From the NCBI GenBank assembly GCA_963797175.1, contig CAWCOL010000002.1, forward strand, positions 1 through 64,000: a stretch of 64,000 nt of DNA. The letters are read 5' to 3'. This document shows, piece after piece, positions 7,500 to 15,819 of this stretch. The notes under the pieces were generated by a model. That model had not been told where the DNA came from, searched no databases, and was given only the letters and a program-made list of their open reading frames with translations. Within the stretch, counting starts at the first letter, position 1. Every line of letters begins with the position of its first letter. The DNA comes from DATLLN01 sp963797175. GTDB lineage: Bacteria > Actinomycetota > Thermoleophilia > Gaiellales > JAICJC01. A program made the translations under genes and the position numbers.

Positions 7500-9249
7500 C
7501 CGCCGCACCGGGATCAGCCGGTTGGGCCGCTACGTGACCGGCCGCTGGCTGGCGTTCTTCGGGCTGATCCTGCTGGCCACGTGCAGCGCGACGGCCCAGG
7601 CCGGCGGCTGGCTGCTGATCCGCGCCGCCATCGACGACGGCATCACCGCCGGCGACGTCCACACCCTGACGGTGGTGGTGATCGCCTACCTGATCCTGAA
7701 CGCGATCGGCTGGGTCTGCCAGTCGCTGCTGATCCGGGGCATGGCCGGGATCGGCCAGCGGATCGTGCTGGGCCTGCGCCGCGACCTGTTTGACCACCTC
7801 ACGTCGCTCTCGCTGCGCTACTTCTCCGAGCAGCGGGCGGGCTGGATCATCGCCCGCCTGACCAGCGACGTGGACGCCGTCTCGGACGCGCTCTCGCAGG
7901 GCCTGCCGACGCTGATCTCGAACATGGTGCTGCTGCCGGTCACCGTGATCGCCCTGTTCGTGGTGGACTGGCGGCTGGGCCTGGTCTCGCTCGTCGTGCT
8001 GCCGCCCACGCTGGTCGTCACCCGCTGGTTCCAGAAGGTGTCGGCAGCCGCCCAGCTCGACGTCCGCAACCGCATCGCTGCCGTCACCGCGCTGATCGCC
8101 GAATCGGTCGCCGGCATGAGCGTGATCCAGGCCTTCAACCGCGAGCGGGCGTTCCAGGAGCAGTTCGACGAGCTGAACGGCGAGAACCGCGAGTCGAACG
8201 TCTACGCCCAGAAGCTGTTCTCGGTCTTCTTCCCCTCGATCGAGCTGCTGGGCGTGATCTCGTCCTGCACCGTGCTGCTGGTCGGCTCCCGCCTGCTCGA
8301 CCAGGGCACGCTCACGATCGGCACCCTGATCACCGCGGTGTACCTGATCCAGCTGATCTTCCAGCCGCTCCAGGAGCTGTCCGACGTCTACGGCCAGCTC
8401 CAGTCCGGGGCGGCCGCGATGGTCAAGATCAGCGCCGTGCTGGACGCCGAGCCGGACATCGCCGACCGGCCCGGAGCGCGGCCGATCGCGCGGATCGAGG
8501 GATCGCTCGACCTGGACCGCGTCAGCTTCGCCTACGGCCGCAGCGACGTCGTCCGCGACATCGAGATCCACGTGCCGCCGGGCGGCTGCCTGGCCATGGT
8601 CGGCATCTCCGGCGGCGGCAAGTCCACCCTGGCCAAGCTGATCGCCCGCTTCTACGACCCCCGGGCGGGCGCGGTGCGCGTGGACGGCGTCGACCTGCGC
8701 GAGGTGGAGCTGCGCAGCTACCGGCGCCAGCTCGGCGTGGTGCTTCAGGATCCCTTCCTGTTCTCGGGCACAATCGCCGACAACATCCGCTTCGCCCACC
8801 CGGACGCGACGGACGAGGACGTGCAGCGCACCGCCGCGGCGATCGGCGTCGACCGCGTCGTCGGCCGCCTGCGCGGCGGGCTCGACCACGTGGTGCGCGA
8901 GGGCGGCTCCGGCCTGTCGGCCGGCGAGCGGCAGCTGATCTCGATCGCTCGCGCGCTGCTGGCCGATCCGCGGATCCTGATCCTGGACGAGGCCACCTCG
9001 AACATCGACCGGCCGACCGAGCTGATCATCGAGCGCGCGCTCGATCGCCTGCTGCGCGGGCGCACGTCGGTGATCATCGCGCACCGTCTGACCACCGTCC
9101 GTCGCGCGGACGAGATCATCGTCGTCGAGCGAGGTGACATCGTCCAGCGCGGCACCGAGACCGAGCTGCTGGCCGAGGAGGGCCCGTTCCGGCGGCTCGC
9201 TCACCGCCTCGACCCCAGCTCGTCCGCCGGGTCGCAGGCCGCGAGGTAG
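7489..9249 (+). CDS. ABC exporter half-transporter, catalytic-site subunit
   Basis: 586 residues from a TTG that lies inside the end of the preceding gene. An exporter membrane domain (about 15-310) is followed by an ATPase domain: Walker A GISGGGKST (about 370), a divergent signature LSAGERQLISIARALL (about 475) and a canonical Walker B ILILDEATSNID (about 496) with catalytic Glu. The odd signature LSAGE would face the partner's degenerate site or the intact one, so the two proteins very probably form one asymmetric heterodimer. Convergent with the GH18 gene, with only three bases between stop codons. Confidence 0.9.
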   Translation: MPRSRRTGISRLGRYVTGRWLAFFGLILLATCSATAQAGGWLLIRAAIDDGITAGDVHTLTVVVIAYLILNAIGWVCQSLLIRGMAGIGQRIVLGLRRDLFDHLTSLSLRYFSEQRAGWIIARLTSDVDAVSDALSQGLPTLISNMVLLPVTVIALFVVDWRLGLVSLVVLPPTLVVTRWFQKVSAAAQLDVRNRIAAVTALIAESVAGMSVIQAFNRERAFQEQFDELNGENRESNVYAQKLFSVFFPSIELLGVISSCTVLLVGSRLLDQGTLTIGTLITAVYLIQLIFQPLQELSDVYGQLQSGAAAMVKISAVLDAEPDIADRPGARPIARIEGSLDLDRVSFAYGRSDVVRDIEIHVPPGGCLAMVGISGGGKSTLAKLIARFYDPRAGAVRVDGVDLREVELRSYRRQLGVVLQDPFLFSGTIADNIRFAHPDATDEDVQRTAAAIGVDRVVGRLRGGLDHVVREGGSGLSAGERQLISIARALLADPRILILDEATSNIDRPTELIIERALDRLLRGRTSVIIAHRLTTVRRADEIIVVERGDIVQRGTETELLAEEGPFRRLAHRLDPSSSAGSQAAR

Positions 9250-9252
9250 GGC

Positions 9253-10386
9253 CTACAGCTGGAGGGCGTCGAGCACGGCCCAGTCGGCCGGCGACTCGTG
9301 CCCGATGTACCAGAAGCCCAGGGTGCCGACGTGGAAGCGCTGGGCGAGCGCAGCCTTCACCGCCAGCGAGCGCGCGTTCTCGAACCAGACCGTGTGGGTG
9401 ACGCCGCCTGCGCGGTACGTGAAGGTCGGCTCCTGGGCCGCGGCGTCGAAGCGTACGGCGGCGTGGTGGGCACGCCGGAGCCGGTCGGCGGCGTCCCACA
9501 GCACGGCCCTGGCCGACCCGTTCGACCAGTCGTAGCCGTAGGTGGGCACCGCCAGCTCGACCTTCGACGGCGGCATCGCGGAGGTCGCGTAGCGCAGCAC
9601 GTCCTCGGTCCAGTCGGCGGCCGCGACCGGGCCCGGCGTGCTCCACGGCCCGTGCTGGTCGTAGACCATCAGCCGCACCCGCGAGGCCTCCCGGCCCAGC
9701 GTCGCGTAGTCCCACACCCACTTGTCCAGCCCGCCGAAGCTGTGCGCGTCCTCGGTCTCGGCCATCACCGTCACGTCGCAGCGCTTGTGGAGGGCGCGGA
9801 GCCGGCCGCACAGCTCGGTGACGAAGGCGTTGAACCCGGTGCGCACCCGCTGGGAGACCGCGACCTGGGTGGTCGCGGCCATCTGCTCGTAGTCGAGGTC
9901 GATGCCGTCGTAGCCGTGCGAGGTGACCAGCCCCACCAGCGCGTCCACGTGCTCCCTGCGGTCGGCCGGCGAGTTGAAGATCAGCGACGCGTCGCGCGGG
10001 CCCCACCCTGAGGTCACGGTCGGCACGACGGCGATTCCCTGGGCATGCAGCTTCTGCACCCAGGCCGCGTTCCCGCCGCCGGCGTTGACGGTGAACGTGC
10101 CGACGCCGCTGGTCTGGTACCAGAACGGGCTGACGTAGCGAAAGCGCGAGGCGTGGGCCAGCACACGGTCGAGGCCGGCCGAGCCGTCCCAGTAGGGCAG
10201 CCACGTCGCCAGCGGCCGCTGCGATGCCGGCGTGGCGCCGGCGCGCGTCACCGTCTCCAGCCCGATCGCGCCGGCGGCGATCAGGCAGGCGAGCAGGATG
10301 GAGAGCGCCGACTGGCGGAGCGAGCGGGACGGGGACGAGATCACGACGGGTCTGATTGTGCCCGATCGTCGTTGGGGCTCCCTCAT
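9253..10386 (-). CDS. Secreted glycoside hydrolase family 18 protein (YaaH/spore-hydrolase type)
   Basis: 377 residues from ATG 10386; a GTG about 16 codons downstream is an alternative start. A basic N-terminus and hydrophobic segment (about residues 27-45) form an uncleaved anchor or signal peptide. The catalytic GH18 motif DGIDLDYE is complete near residue 157, with the general acid Glu at its end, and LMVYDQHGPW and VPTYGYDW form later barrel strands. It lacks LysM or chitin-binding modules. It probably cleaves chitin-, peptidoglycan- or glycan-type beta-1,4 linkages outside the membrane; substrate uncertain. Confidence 0.87.
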   Translation of the reverse strand: MREPQRRSGTIRPVVISSPSRSLRQSALSILLACLIAAGAIGLETVTRAGATPASQRPLATWLPYWDGSAGLDRVLAHASRFRYVSPFWYQTSGVGTFTVNAGGGNAAWVQKLHAQGIAVVPTVTSGWGPRDASLIFNSPADRREHVDALVGLVTSHGYDGIDLDYEQMAATTQVAVSQRVRTGFNAFVTELCGRLRALHKRCDVTVMAETEDAHSFGGLDKWVWDYATLGREASRVRLMVYDQHGPWSTPGPVAAADWTEDVLRYATSAMPPSKVELAVPTYGYDWSNGSARAVLWDAADRLRRAHHAAVRFDAAAQEPTFTYRAGGVTHTVWFENARSLAVKAALAQRFHVGTLGFWYIGHESPADWAVLDALQL

Positions 10387-10422
10387 CCCGGCGGGGGAGA
10401 TCGTCCGGGGGCCACCCTCCAG

Positions 10423-10432
10423 ACGGTAGGGT
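10423..10432. promoter_or_regulatory. Overlapping divergent -10 boxes between GH18 and histidine kinase
   Basis: The plus strand reads ACGGTAGGGT. TAGGGT (10427-10432) can serve the kinase. Its mirror TACCGT (10428-10423, minus strand) can serve the GH18 gene. The two hexamers share the TA dinucleotide, the same arrangement as in front of purE. Leaders would be about 30 bases on each side. Confidence 0.45.
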
Positions 10433-10469
10433 GCAGGTGGCCCCGCGCCGGATGCGGAGCCCGGGGGAC

Positions 10470-12530
10470 ATGGTGGAGGCAACTCACGACTCTCCGCCCG
10501 GCGGACGGCACGGCACCAGCCGCAGCTTCATCGGGGCGATCGCCGTGATCGGGCTGATGGCGGCGGTGAACCTCGCGGCATTCGCCGCGGTGCGCGACGC
10601 GGGGCACCACCTGGAGTCGCAGACCGGCGACGAGCTCGCGGCCCGCGAGGTGCGGTTCGACGCGGCCAACATGAACGGCGACCAGAACCGCTACGTGCTG
10701 GAGGGCGGCGCCGGCCGCGGCCGCTTCCTGCGCGACGCCGACAGGTTCGAGGCGGCGCTGGGCGCCGCACGCCGTGCCCAGCGGTCACCGCAGGAGCGGC
10801 GGCTGCTGGCGTCGATCGCCGGCCGCTACCGCAACTTCCGGGCGCTCGACGACCGGGTCGCCGCGGCGCTGGCCGCCGGCCGGCCGGATCGCGCCCGGGC
10901 GCTCGCCTTCGGCCCCGAGACGGCGATCTACGAGCGGATGGCGGACGACGCGGCGGGACTCGAGCGGCTGGCGGCGGCCGACCACCGCTCCGCGCTGAGC
11001 TCGTACGACCGCACCCAGCAGCTCGCGCTGGCAGTGCTGCTCGTCCTGGACGTCGCGGCGGCGGCGCTGGTCGTCGCGCTGCTGGCGGAGCGCCGCCACA
11101 CCGGCCGCATGCTGGACGCCAGCACCGAGCGGTACCGCACGCTGGTCGAACAGCTGCCGGCCGCGACGTTCATCATGGACGCGACCGGCACGCCGACCTA
11201 CGTCAGCCCCCAGATCGAGGGGATCCTCGGCCGCAGCCCCGAGGAGCTGCGGACGGACGGGGCGACGCCGGAGGGCAGGGAGCCGTGGTTCCACCCGGAT
11301 GATCTCGACCGGATGCACCAGCACGTGGCGGGCGTCTACAACGGCGGCGCCGACGGCTACGACTTCCGCGCCCGGATGCTGCGCCAGGACGGCTCCGTGC
11401 GCCACCTGCATGCGATCGCCTCCGCGCGCCGGGCGGCGGACGGGACGCTGACCGCGGTGCAGGGCATCCTGATGGACGTCACCGGCGAGGTGCTCGCGCA
11501 GGAGCAGGCCGACGCCGACCGGCGGCGCTACCAGGCGCTGGTCGAGCAGATCCCCGTGATCACCTACGTCACCACGCCCACCGGTGAGATCACGTACGTC
11601 AGCCCGCAGATCGAGCGCATCCTCGGCTACGGCGAGGCCGACTACGCCGAGCCCGGGTCGATCGAGCAGCGGCTGCCCGAGCTGCTCGACCCGGACGCGG
11701 TCGACCACGTCGCCGAGCAGATGGCGGCGCTGTTCGCCGGCGACGTGGACGACGTGGACGTGACGACGCAGATGCTGGCCCGCGGCGGCGAGACCCGGTA
11801 CGTGCAGATCATCGCCCGGGCGGTGCGCGACGGCGACGGCCGGGTGATCGACACGCAGGGCGTCGTCGTCGACCAGACCGCTCTGCACCTGTCCGAGGAG
11901 CGGCGCACCGACGCGCTGCGTGCCCTGGTCACGGCGGGCGAGGACGTGCAGCGGCGGATCGCGGGTGAGCTCCACGACGACACCATCCAGGTGCTGACCG
12001 CGGTGGTGCTCCAGCTGCGGCGATACGCGCGAAGGGTGCCCGAGCTGGAGGAGACCGCCGGGATCCTCGCCGCGGCGCTGGAGCGGACGCGCCGGCTGAT
12101 GTTCGAGCTCCGCCCCGAGGTGCTCGAACGCGACGGCCTGGGCGCGGCGCTGCGGGCGGTGGCCGGCGACGGCCCGTGGCAGGAGGCGGTCGTGGACGTT
12201 CAGGTGCCGCGACAGGTAGCCGCGACCGAGGCGCTGGTCTACCGCGCCGTCCGCGAGCTGGTCGTGAACGCGCGCAAGCACAGCCGTGCCGCCCACCTCG
12301 CGATCGGCGGCCGGGCGGACGAGCGGCTGCTGCACTTCGAGGTCACCGACGACGGCATCGGCTTCGATCCGGATGCGGCCACCGACCGCGAGCGGATGGC
12401 TCGCCACATCGGGCTGCACTCGACGATCGAGCGGATCCGACTGGCGGGCGGCGAGGTGACGATCGACGCCGCGCCCGGCCGCGGCGCGACGTTCCGGCTG
12501 GCCGTGCCCGCCGATCCCCGTGACGGCTGA
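10470..12530 (+). CDS. Membrane sensor histidine kinase with two PAS domains (NarL-partner type)
   Basis: 686 residues from ATG 10470, preceded by GGGGGA; ATG 10452 and upstream GTGs are alternatives. TM1 is near residue 20-40 and TM2 near 190-210, enclosing an alpha-helical extracytoplasmic domain. PAS1 begins near 220 (YRTLVEQLPAATFIMD) and PAS2 near 352. The HisKA_3 phosphoacceptor is in AGELHDDTIQVL (His near 501). The HATPase domain shows VNARKHSRAA, TDDGIGFD and GRGATF. The natural partner is the convergent LuxR-type regulator 27 bases downstream. Confidence 0.92.
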   Translation: MVEATHDSPPGGRHGTSRSFIGAIAVIGLMAAVNLAAFAAVRDAGHHLESQTGDELAAREVRFDAANMNGDQNRYVLEGGAGRGRFLRDADRFEAALGAARRAQRSPQERRLLASIAGRYRNFRALDDRVAAALAAGRPDRARALAFGPETAIYERMADDAAGLERLAAADHRSALSSYDRTQQLALAVLLVLDVAAAALVVALLAERRHTGRMLDASTERYRTLVEQLPAATFIMDATGTPTYVSPQIEGILGRSPEELRTDGATPEGREPWFHPDDLDRMHQHVAGVYNGGADGYDFRARMLRQDGSVRHLHAIASARRAADGTLTAVQGILMDVTGEVLAQEQADADRRRYQALVEQIPVITYVTTPTGEITYVSPQIERILGYGEADYAEPGSIEQRLPELLDPDAVDHVAEQMAALFAGDVDDVDVTTQMLARGGETRYVQIIARAVRDGDGRVIDTQGVVVDQTALHLSEERRTDALRALVTAGEDVQRRIAGELHDDTIQVLTAVVLQLRRYARRVPELEETAGILAAALERTRRLMFELRPEVLERDGLGAALRAVAGDGPWQEAVVDVQVPRQVAATEALVYRAVRELVVNARKHSRAAHLAIGGRADERLLHFEVTDDGIGFDPDAATDRERMARHIGLHSTIERIRLAGGEVTIDAAPGRGATFRLAVPADPRDG

Positions 12531-12557
12531 TCCGCGCCTCCGCGGCGGAGAACGTCG

Positions 12558-13205
12558 CTACTCGATCATGCGCCGGCGCAACGCCTCCGCCACCGCCTGG
12601 GTGAACGTCCCCGCGCTGAGCCGCTGGGTGGCATGGCGAACGTGGGTGCGGACGGTGGCGGGCGACACCGCGAGCCGCTCGGCGATCTCGTCGGCACGCA
12701 GCCCCCTGGAGAGCAGCATCAGCACCTCGCGCTGGCGGTGCGTCAGCCGCACCTCCGGCCGGGTCGCCTCGGCCGCCGCCAGCCGCGCCGCGAGCGCTGG
12801 ATCGACGTACCGCTCACCGCGAGCGACGGACCGGGCAGCCCGGACGACGTCCTCCGGCGGCGCATCCTTGAGCACGTAGCCGCGGGCGCCGCTCGCCAGC
12901 GCGTCGCTCAGCGCGCCCGGCTCGGCCGAGCCGGTGAGCAGCATGACGCCGGTGGCGGGCCGCCGCTCGAGGATCCTGCGGGTCGCCGCGAGGCCGTCAG
13001 CGGGGCCGGCCAGCCGCAGGTCCATGACGACGACGTCCGGCCGCCCGCGCTCGGCCGCGGCCACCGCCTCGTCCGCTGTGGCGGCCTCCCCCACCACCTC
13101 GAAGTCCGGCTCGTCGAGCAGGATCGTCCGCACACCGGCCCGCACCGCGGCGTGGTCGTCCACGACCAGGCACCGCACCGCCCGCTCCGTCCGGACGTCG
13201 CCCAT
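12558..13205 (-). CDS. NarL/LuxR-family response regulator
   Basis: 215 residues. The receiver domain has the acidic pair Asp16-Asp17, phosphoacceptor Asp62 in VVVMDLRLAG, and the conserved Lys in YVLKDAPPEDVV. The C-terminal LuxR-type helix-turn-helix reads LTHRQREVLMLLSRGL followed by EIAERLAVSPATVRTHVR. It is convergent with the HisKA_3 kinase, the expected partner class. GATGAT six bases before the ATG may be the -10 of a leaderless mRNA, a weaker match than elsewhere in this window. Confidence 0.93.
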   Translation of the reverse strand: MGDVRTERAVRCLVVDDHAAVRAGVRTILLDEPDFEVVGEAATADEAVAAAERGRPDVVVMDLRLAGPADGLAATRRILERRPATGVMLLTGSAEPGALSDALASGARGYVLKDAPPEDVVRAARSVARGERYVDPALAARLAAAEATRPEVRLTHRQREVLMLLSRGLRADEIAERLAVSPATVRTHVRHATQRLSAGTFTQAVAEALRRRMIE

Positions 13206-13212
13206 GGCCGCA

Positions 13213-14256
13213 TCATCCCACGAGCGCGCTTCGTACGGCCGGCGCCACCTCGGTGCCGAACAGCTCGATCGCCCGCATCACGCGGTCGTGTGGCATCGCT
13301 CCGACGCTGATCTGGGCCAGGAACCGGCGGTGGCCGAACAGCTCATGCTGGCGCAGGATCTTCTCGACCGCCTGCTGCGGACTGCCGACCACCAGCGCGC
13401 CGCGCGGCTCGCACATCGCGTCGAACTGGTCGCGGGTCATCGCCGGCCAGCCGCGCTCCCGCCCGATCCGGGTCATCATGCCCGCGTAGGAGGGGAAGAA
13501 CTCGTCGCCCGCCGCCTGCGAGGTGGCCGCGACGTAGGCGTGCGAGTTGATGCCGACGGGCGGGGCCGGCTCGTGCCCGGCCTGCGCCGCAGCGTCCCGG
13601 TAGAGCGACACCAGTGGCGCGAACCGCTCGGGCAGGCCGCCGATGATGGCCAGCGCCAGCGGCAGCCCGAGCATCCCGGCGCGGACGACGGACTGCGGCG
13701 TGCCGCCGACGGCGATCCACACCGGCAGCCGATCCTGCACCGGCCGCGGGTACACGCCGAGGTCGTCGAGCCCGGCCCGGTGCCGGCCCGACCACGTCAC
13801 CCGCTCGCCGGCGCGGAGGGCGAGCAGCAGGTCGAGCTTCTCGGCGAACAGCTCGTCGTAGTCCTCCAGGTCGTAGCCGAACAGGGGGAACGACTCGATG
13901 AACGAGCCGCGACCGGCCATGATCTCGGCGCGGCCGCCCGAGAGCAGGTCGAGCGTCGCGAAGCTCTGGAACACGCGCACCGGGTCGTCCGAGCTGAGCA
14001 CCGTGACCGCGCTGCTCAGGCGGATGCGGCTGGTGCGCTCGGCGGCCGCTGCGAGCACGACCGCGGGCGCCGAGACGGCGAAGTCGGCGCGGTGGTGCTC
14101 GCCGACGCCGAAGACGTCCAGGCCGGCCTGTTCGGCCAGCTCGATCTCCTCCAGCACCTGGCGGAGCCGCGTCGCCGGATCGACCGGCGCGCCGCCGGGC
14201 GGCGCTGCGAGCTCAGCGAAGGTGTAGATCCCGAGTTCCACCGGCGGCGGAAGCAT
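13213..14256 (-). CDS. LLM class flavin-dependent oxidoreductase (luciferase-like)
   Basis: 347 residues. A TIM-barrel bacterial-luciferase-family protein: LGIYTFAEL at the start, GVGEHHRADF, then RIRLSSAVTVLSSDDPVRVFQ and GRAEIMAGRGSF, which bind FMN or F420 in the family. Cofactor and substrate cannot be assigned from sequence alone. It lies in a leftward run after the sugar kinase (13-base gap) with no strong ribosome site before the ATG, so it may be translated from the operon mRNA. Confidence 0.87.
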   Translation of the reverse strand: MLPPPVELGIYTFAELAAPPGGAPVDPATRLRQVLEEIELAEQAGLDVFGVGEHHRADFAVSAPAVVLAAAAERTSRIRLSSAVTVLSSDDPVRVFQSFATLDLLSGGRAEIMAGRGSFIESFPLFGYDLEDYDELFAEKLDLLLALRAGERVTWSGRHRAGLDDLGVYPRPVQDRLPVWIAVGGTPQSVVRAGMLGLPLALAIIGGLPERFAPLVSLYRDAAAQAGHEPAPPVGINSHAYVAATSQAAGDEFFPSYAGMMTRIGRERGWPAMTRDQFDAMCEPRGALVVGSPQQAVEKILRQHELFGHRRFLAQISVGAMPHDRVMRAIELFGTEVAPAVRSALVG

Positions 14257-14269
14257 AGGGGTTGCCGGG

Positions 14270-15193
14270 TCAGGCCACGGGGAGCTCGTCCCTGCGCGGG
14301 CCGCCGCTCCAATCGTCGGCGACGGTGCACGCGCGGGCACCGCAGAAGGCGGCGGTGGCGAGCCGCACGGCCGGCGCGGCGCCCGCCAGCAGCTCGGCGA
14401 GGTAGCCCGCCACGAAGGCGTCCCCGGCGCCCACGGTGTCGACGCAGTCAACAGCGACGGCGGCGATGCCCCGCTCCCCCTCGTCCACGGCGACCGCGCC
14501 CTGGTCGCCGCGCTTGACGACCACCCGCTCGGCGCCCAGCCTGTGGATCGCCCGGGCCAGCTCCTGCGCCGTTCCGGCGCCGACCAGCAGCTCCGCCTCG
14601 TCCTCCCCGGCGAACAGGATGTCGACCCGGCCGGCCAGGTCGGCCAGGCAGCCGCGAGCGGCCGCGTCATCCCACAACGCCGGGCGGTGGTTCACGTCCA
14701 GCGAGACGGGCACGCCGGCCGCCCGTGCGGCCTCGACCGCGCCGAAAACGGCGTCGCGGGCCGACGCCGAGATCGCCGGGGTGATGCCGGTGACGTGCAG
14801 CAGCGCGGCCGCCGCGACCGCGGACTCGGGGACGTCACCGGGCGCCAGACGGGATCCCGCCAGGCCCCGGCGGTAGTAGGTGACGCGCCGGCCGAGACCG
14901 GTGACCCGCTCGCGCACCATCAGCGCCGTCGGGGCCTCCCCGTCCGTGATCGCGCCGGAGACGTCCACCTCCTCGGCGGCGATGCCCTCGAGGATCATGT
15001 GGCCGAACTCGTCGTCGCCGACCCGGCCGATCCAGCGCGCCGGCACGCCCAGCCGCGCGGCGCCGATCGCGACGTTCGACTCCGCCCCGCCGAAGCTCAG
15101 GTCGAGCGTGCGGTGGCCGCGCAGCGCTCCGGGGCCGGGCGCGGCGAGCAGCGCCAGCGTCTCGCCGAAGGTGAGCAGCCCCGCCCCCGTCAC
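14270..15193 (-). CDS. kdgK: PfkB-family sugar kinase, probably 2-keto-3-deoxygluconate kinase
   Basis: 307 residues from GTG 15193, which overlaps the aldolase stop as GTGA. Ribokinase-fold signatures: GGAESNVAIGAARLG near the N-terminus and DTVGAGDAFVAGYLAELL near the C-terminus, where the second Asp is the catalytic base. Because the coupled gene encodes a KDPG aldolase, phosphorylation of 2-keto-3-deoxygluconate to KDPG is the most economical assignment. 2-Keto-3-deoxygalactonate or another sugar is possible. Confidence 0.85.
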   Translation of the reverse strand: MTGAGLLTFGETLALLAAPGPGALRGHRTLDLSFGGAESNVAIGAARLGVPARWIGRVGDDEFGHMILEGIAAEEVDVSGAITDGEAPTALMVRERVTGLGRRVTYYRRGLAGSRLAPGDVPESAVAAAALLHVTGITPAISASARDAVFGAVEAARAAGVPVSLDVNHRPALWDDAAARGCLADLAGRVDILFAGEDEAELLVGAGTAQELARAIHRLGAERVVVKRGDQGAVAVDEGERGIAAVAVDCVDTVGAGDAFVAGYLAELLAGAAPAVRLATAAFCGARACTVADDWSGGPRRDELPVA

Positions 15194-15819
15194 GTGGCTG
15201 CGAGCAGCTCCGCCAGCCGCGCGGCCCGCCGGGTCACCTCCTCGGCGGCCAGATCGCCACGGCCGACGAGGGGGCCGCCGAGGCCGACCGCCGCCGCCCC
15301 GGCCGCGAAGTAGCCGGGAACGGACTCGACCGTGACGCCGCCGGTCGGCATCAGTCGGGCGCCGGGGAACGGCCCCAGCAGGTGGCGGATGTGGTCGGGG
15401 CCGAGCGGCTCGGCCGGGAACACCTTGACCAGCCCCGCACCCAGCGCGAGCGCCGTTGCCAGCTCGGTCGGCGTCAGCACGCCCGGGATCGCCGCGAGCC
15501 CGCGCCGGGCGGCGGCCTCCAGCACTTCGGGGAACAGCCCCGGCGACACCACGAACCGCGCGCCCGCCTCCGCGGCCGCTTCCACGTCGGCCGCCGCCAT
15601 CACCGAGCCGGCGCCCGGCAGCAGGCCGGCATCGCGCAGCGGCCCGACCGCCTCCAGCGCACCCGCGCTGGTCAGCGTCACCTCGGCGCAGCGGACGCCG
15701 CCCGCGGCGAGCGCGCGGCCGACCGCGCCGAACGCCTCGGCCGTGGGCGCGCGCAGCACGGCGACCGCGCGGGCGGCGAGGATGACGTCGAGGGTCGTAG
15801 ACTCTTCGGCTGACGGCAT
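15190..15819 (-). CDS. eda: 2-keto-3-deoxy-6-phosphogluconate / 4-hydroxy-2-oxoglutarate aldolase
   Basis: 209 residues. Class I aldolase with the Schiff-base Lys132 in GLVKVFPAEPLGP, the catalytic Glu46 in AEVTLTS, and the phosphate-binding PTGGV and GLGGPLV loops. It cleaves KDPG to pyruvate and glyceraldehyde 3-phosphate. Together with the coupled kinase it forms the lower half of a hexuronate or semi-phosphorylative Entner-Doudoroff route. Its ATG (15819-15817) overlaps, base for base on the other strand, the assigned ATG of the adenosine deaminase (CATG), so one of the two starts may lie further in. Confidence 0.88.
   Translation of the reverse strand: MPSAEESTTLDVILAARAVAVLRAPTAEAFGAVGRALAAGGVRCAEVTLTSAGALEAVGPLRDAGLLPGAGSVMAAADVEAAAEAGARFVVSPGLFPEVLEAAARRGLAAIPGVLTPTELATALALGAGLVKVFPAEPLGPDHIRHLLGPFPGARLMPTGGVTVESVPGYFAAGAAAVGLGGPLVGRGDLAAEEVTRRAARLAELLAAT

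Noticed and set aside
5181..7508. A 775-residue open frame on the minus strand
   Set aside because: Shadow of the flavoprotein and the first ABC exporter; composition is low-complexity and no motif is present.
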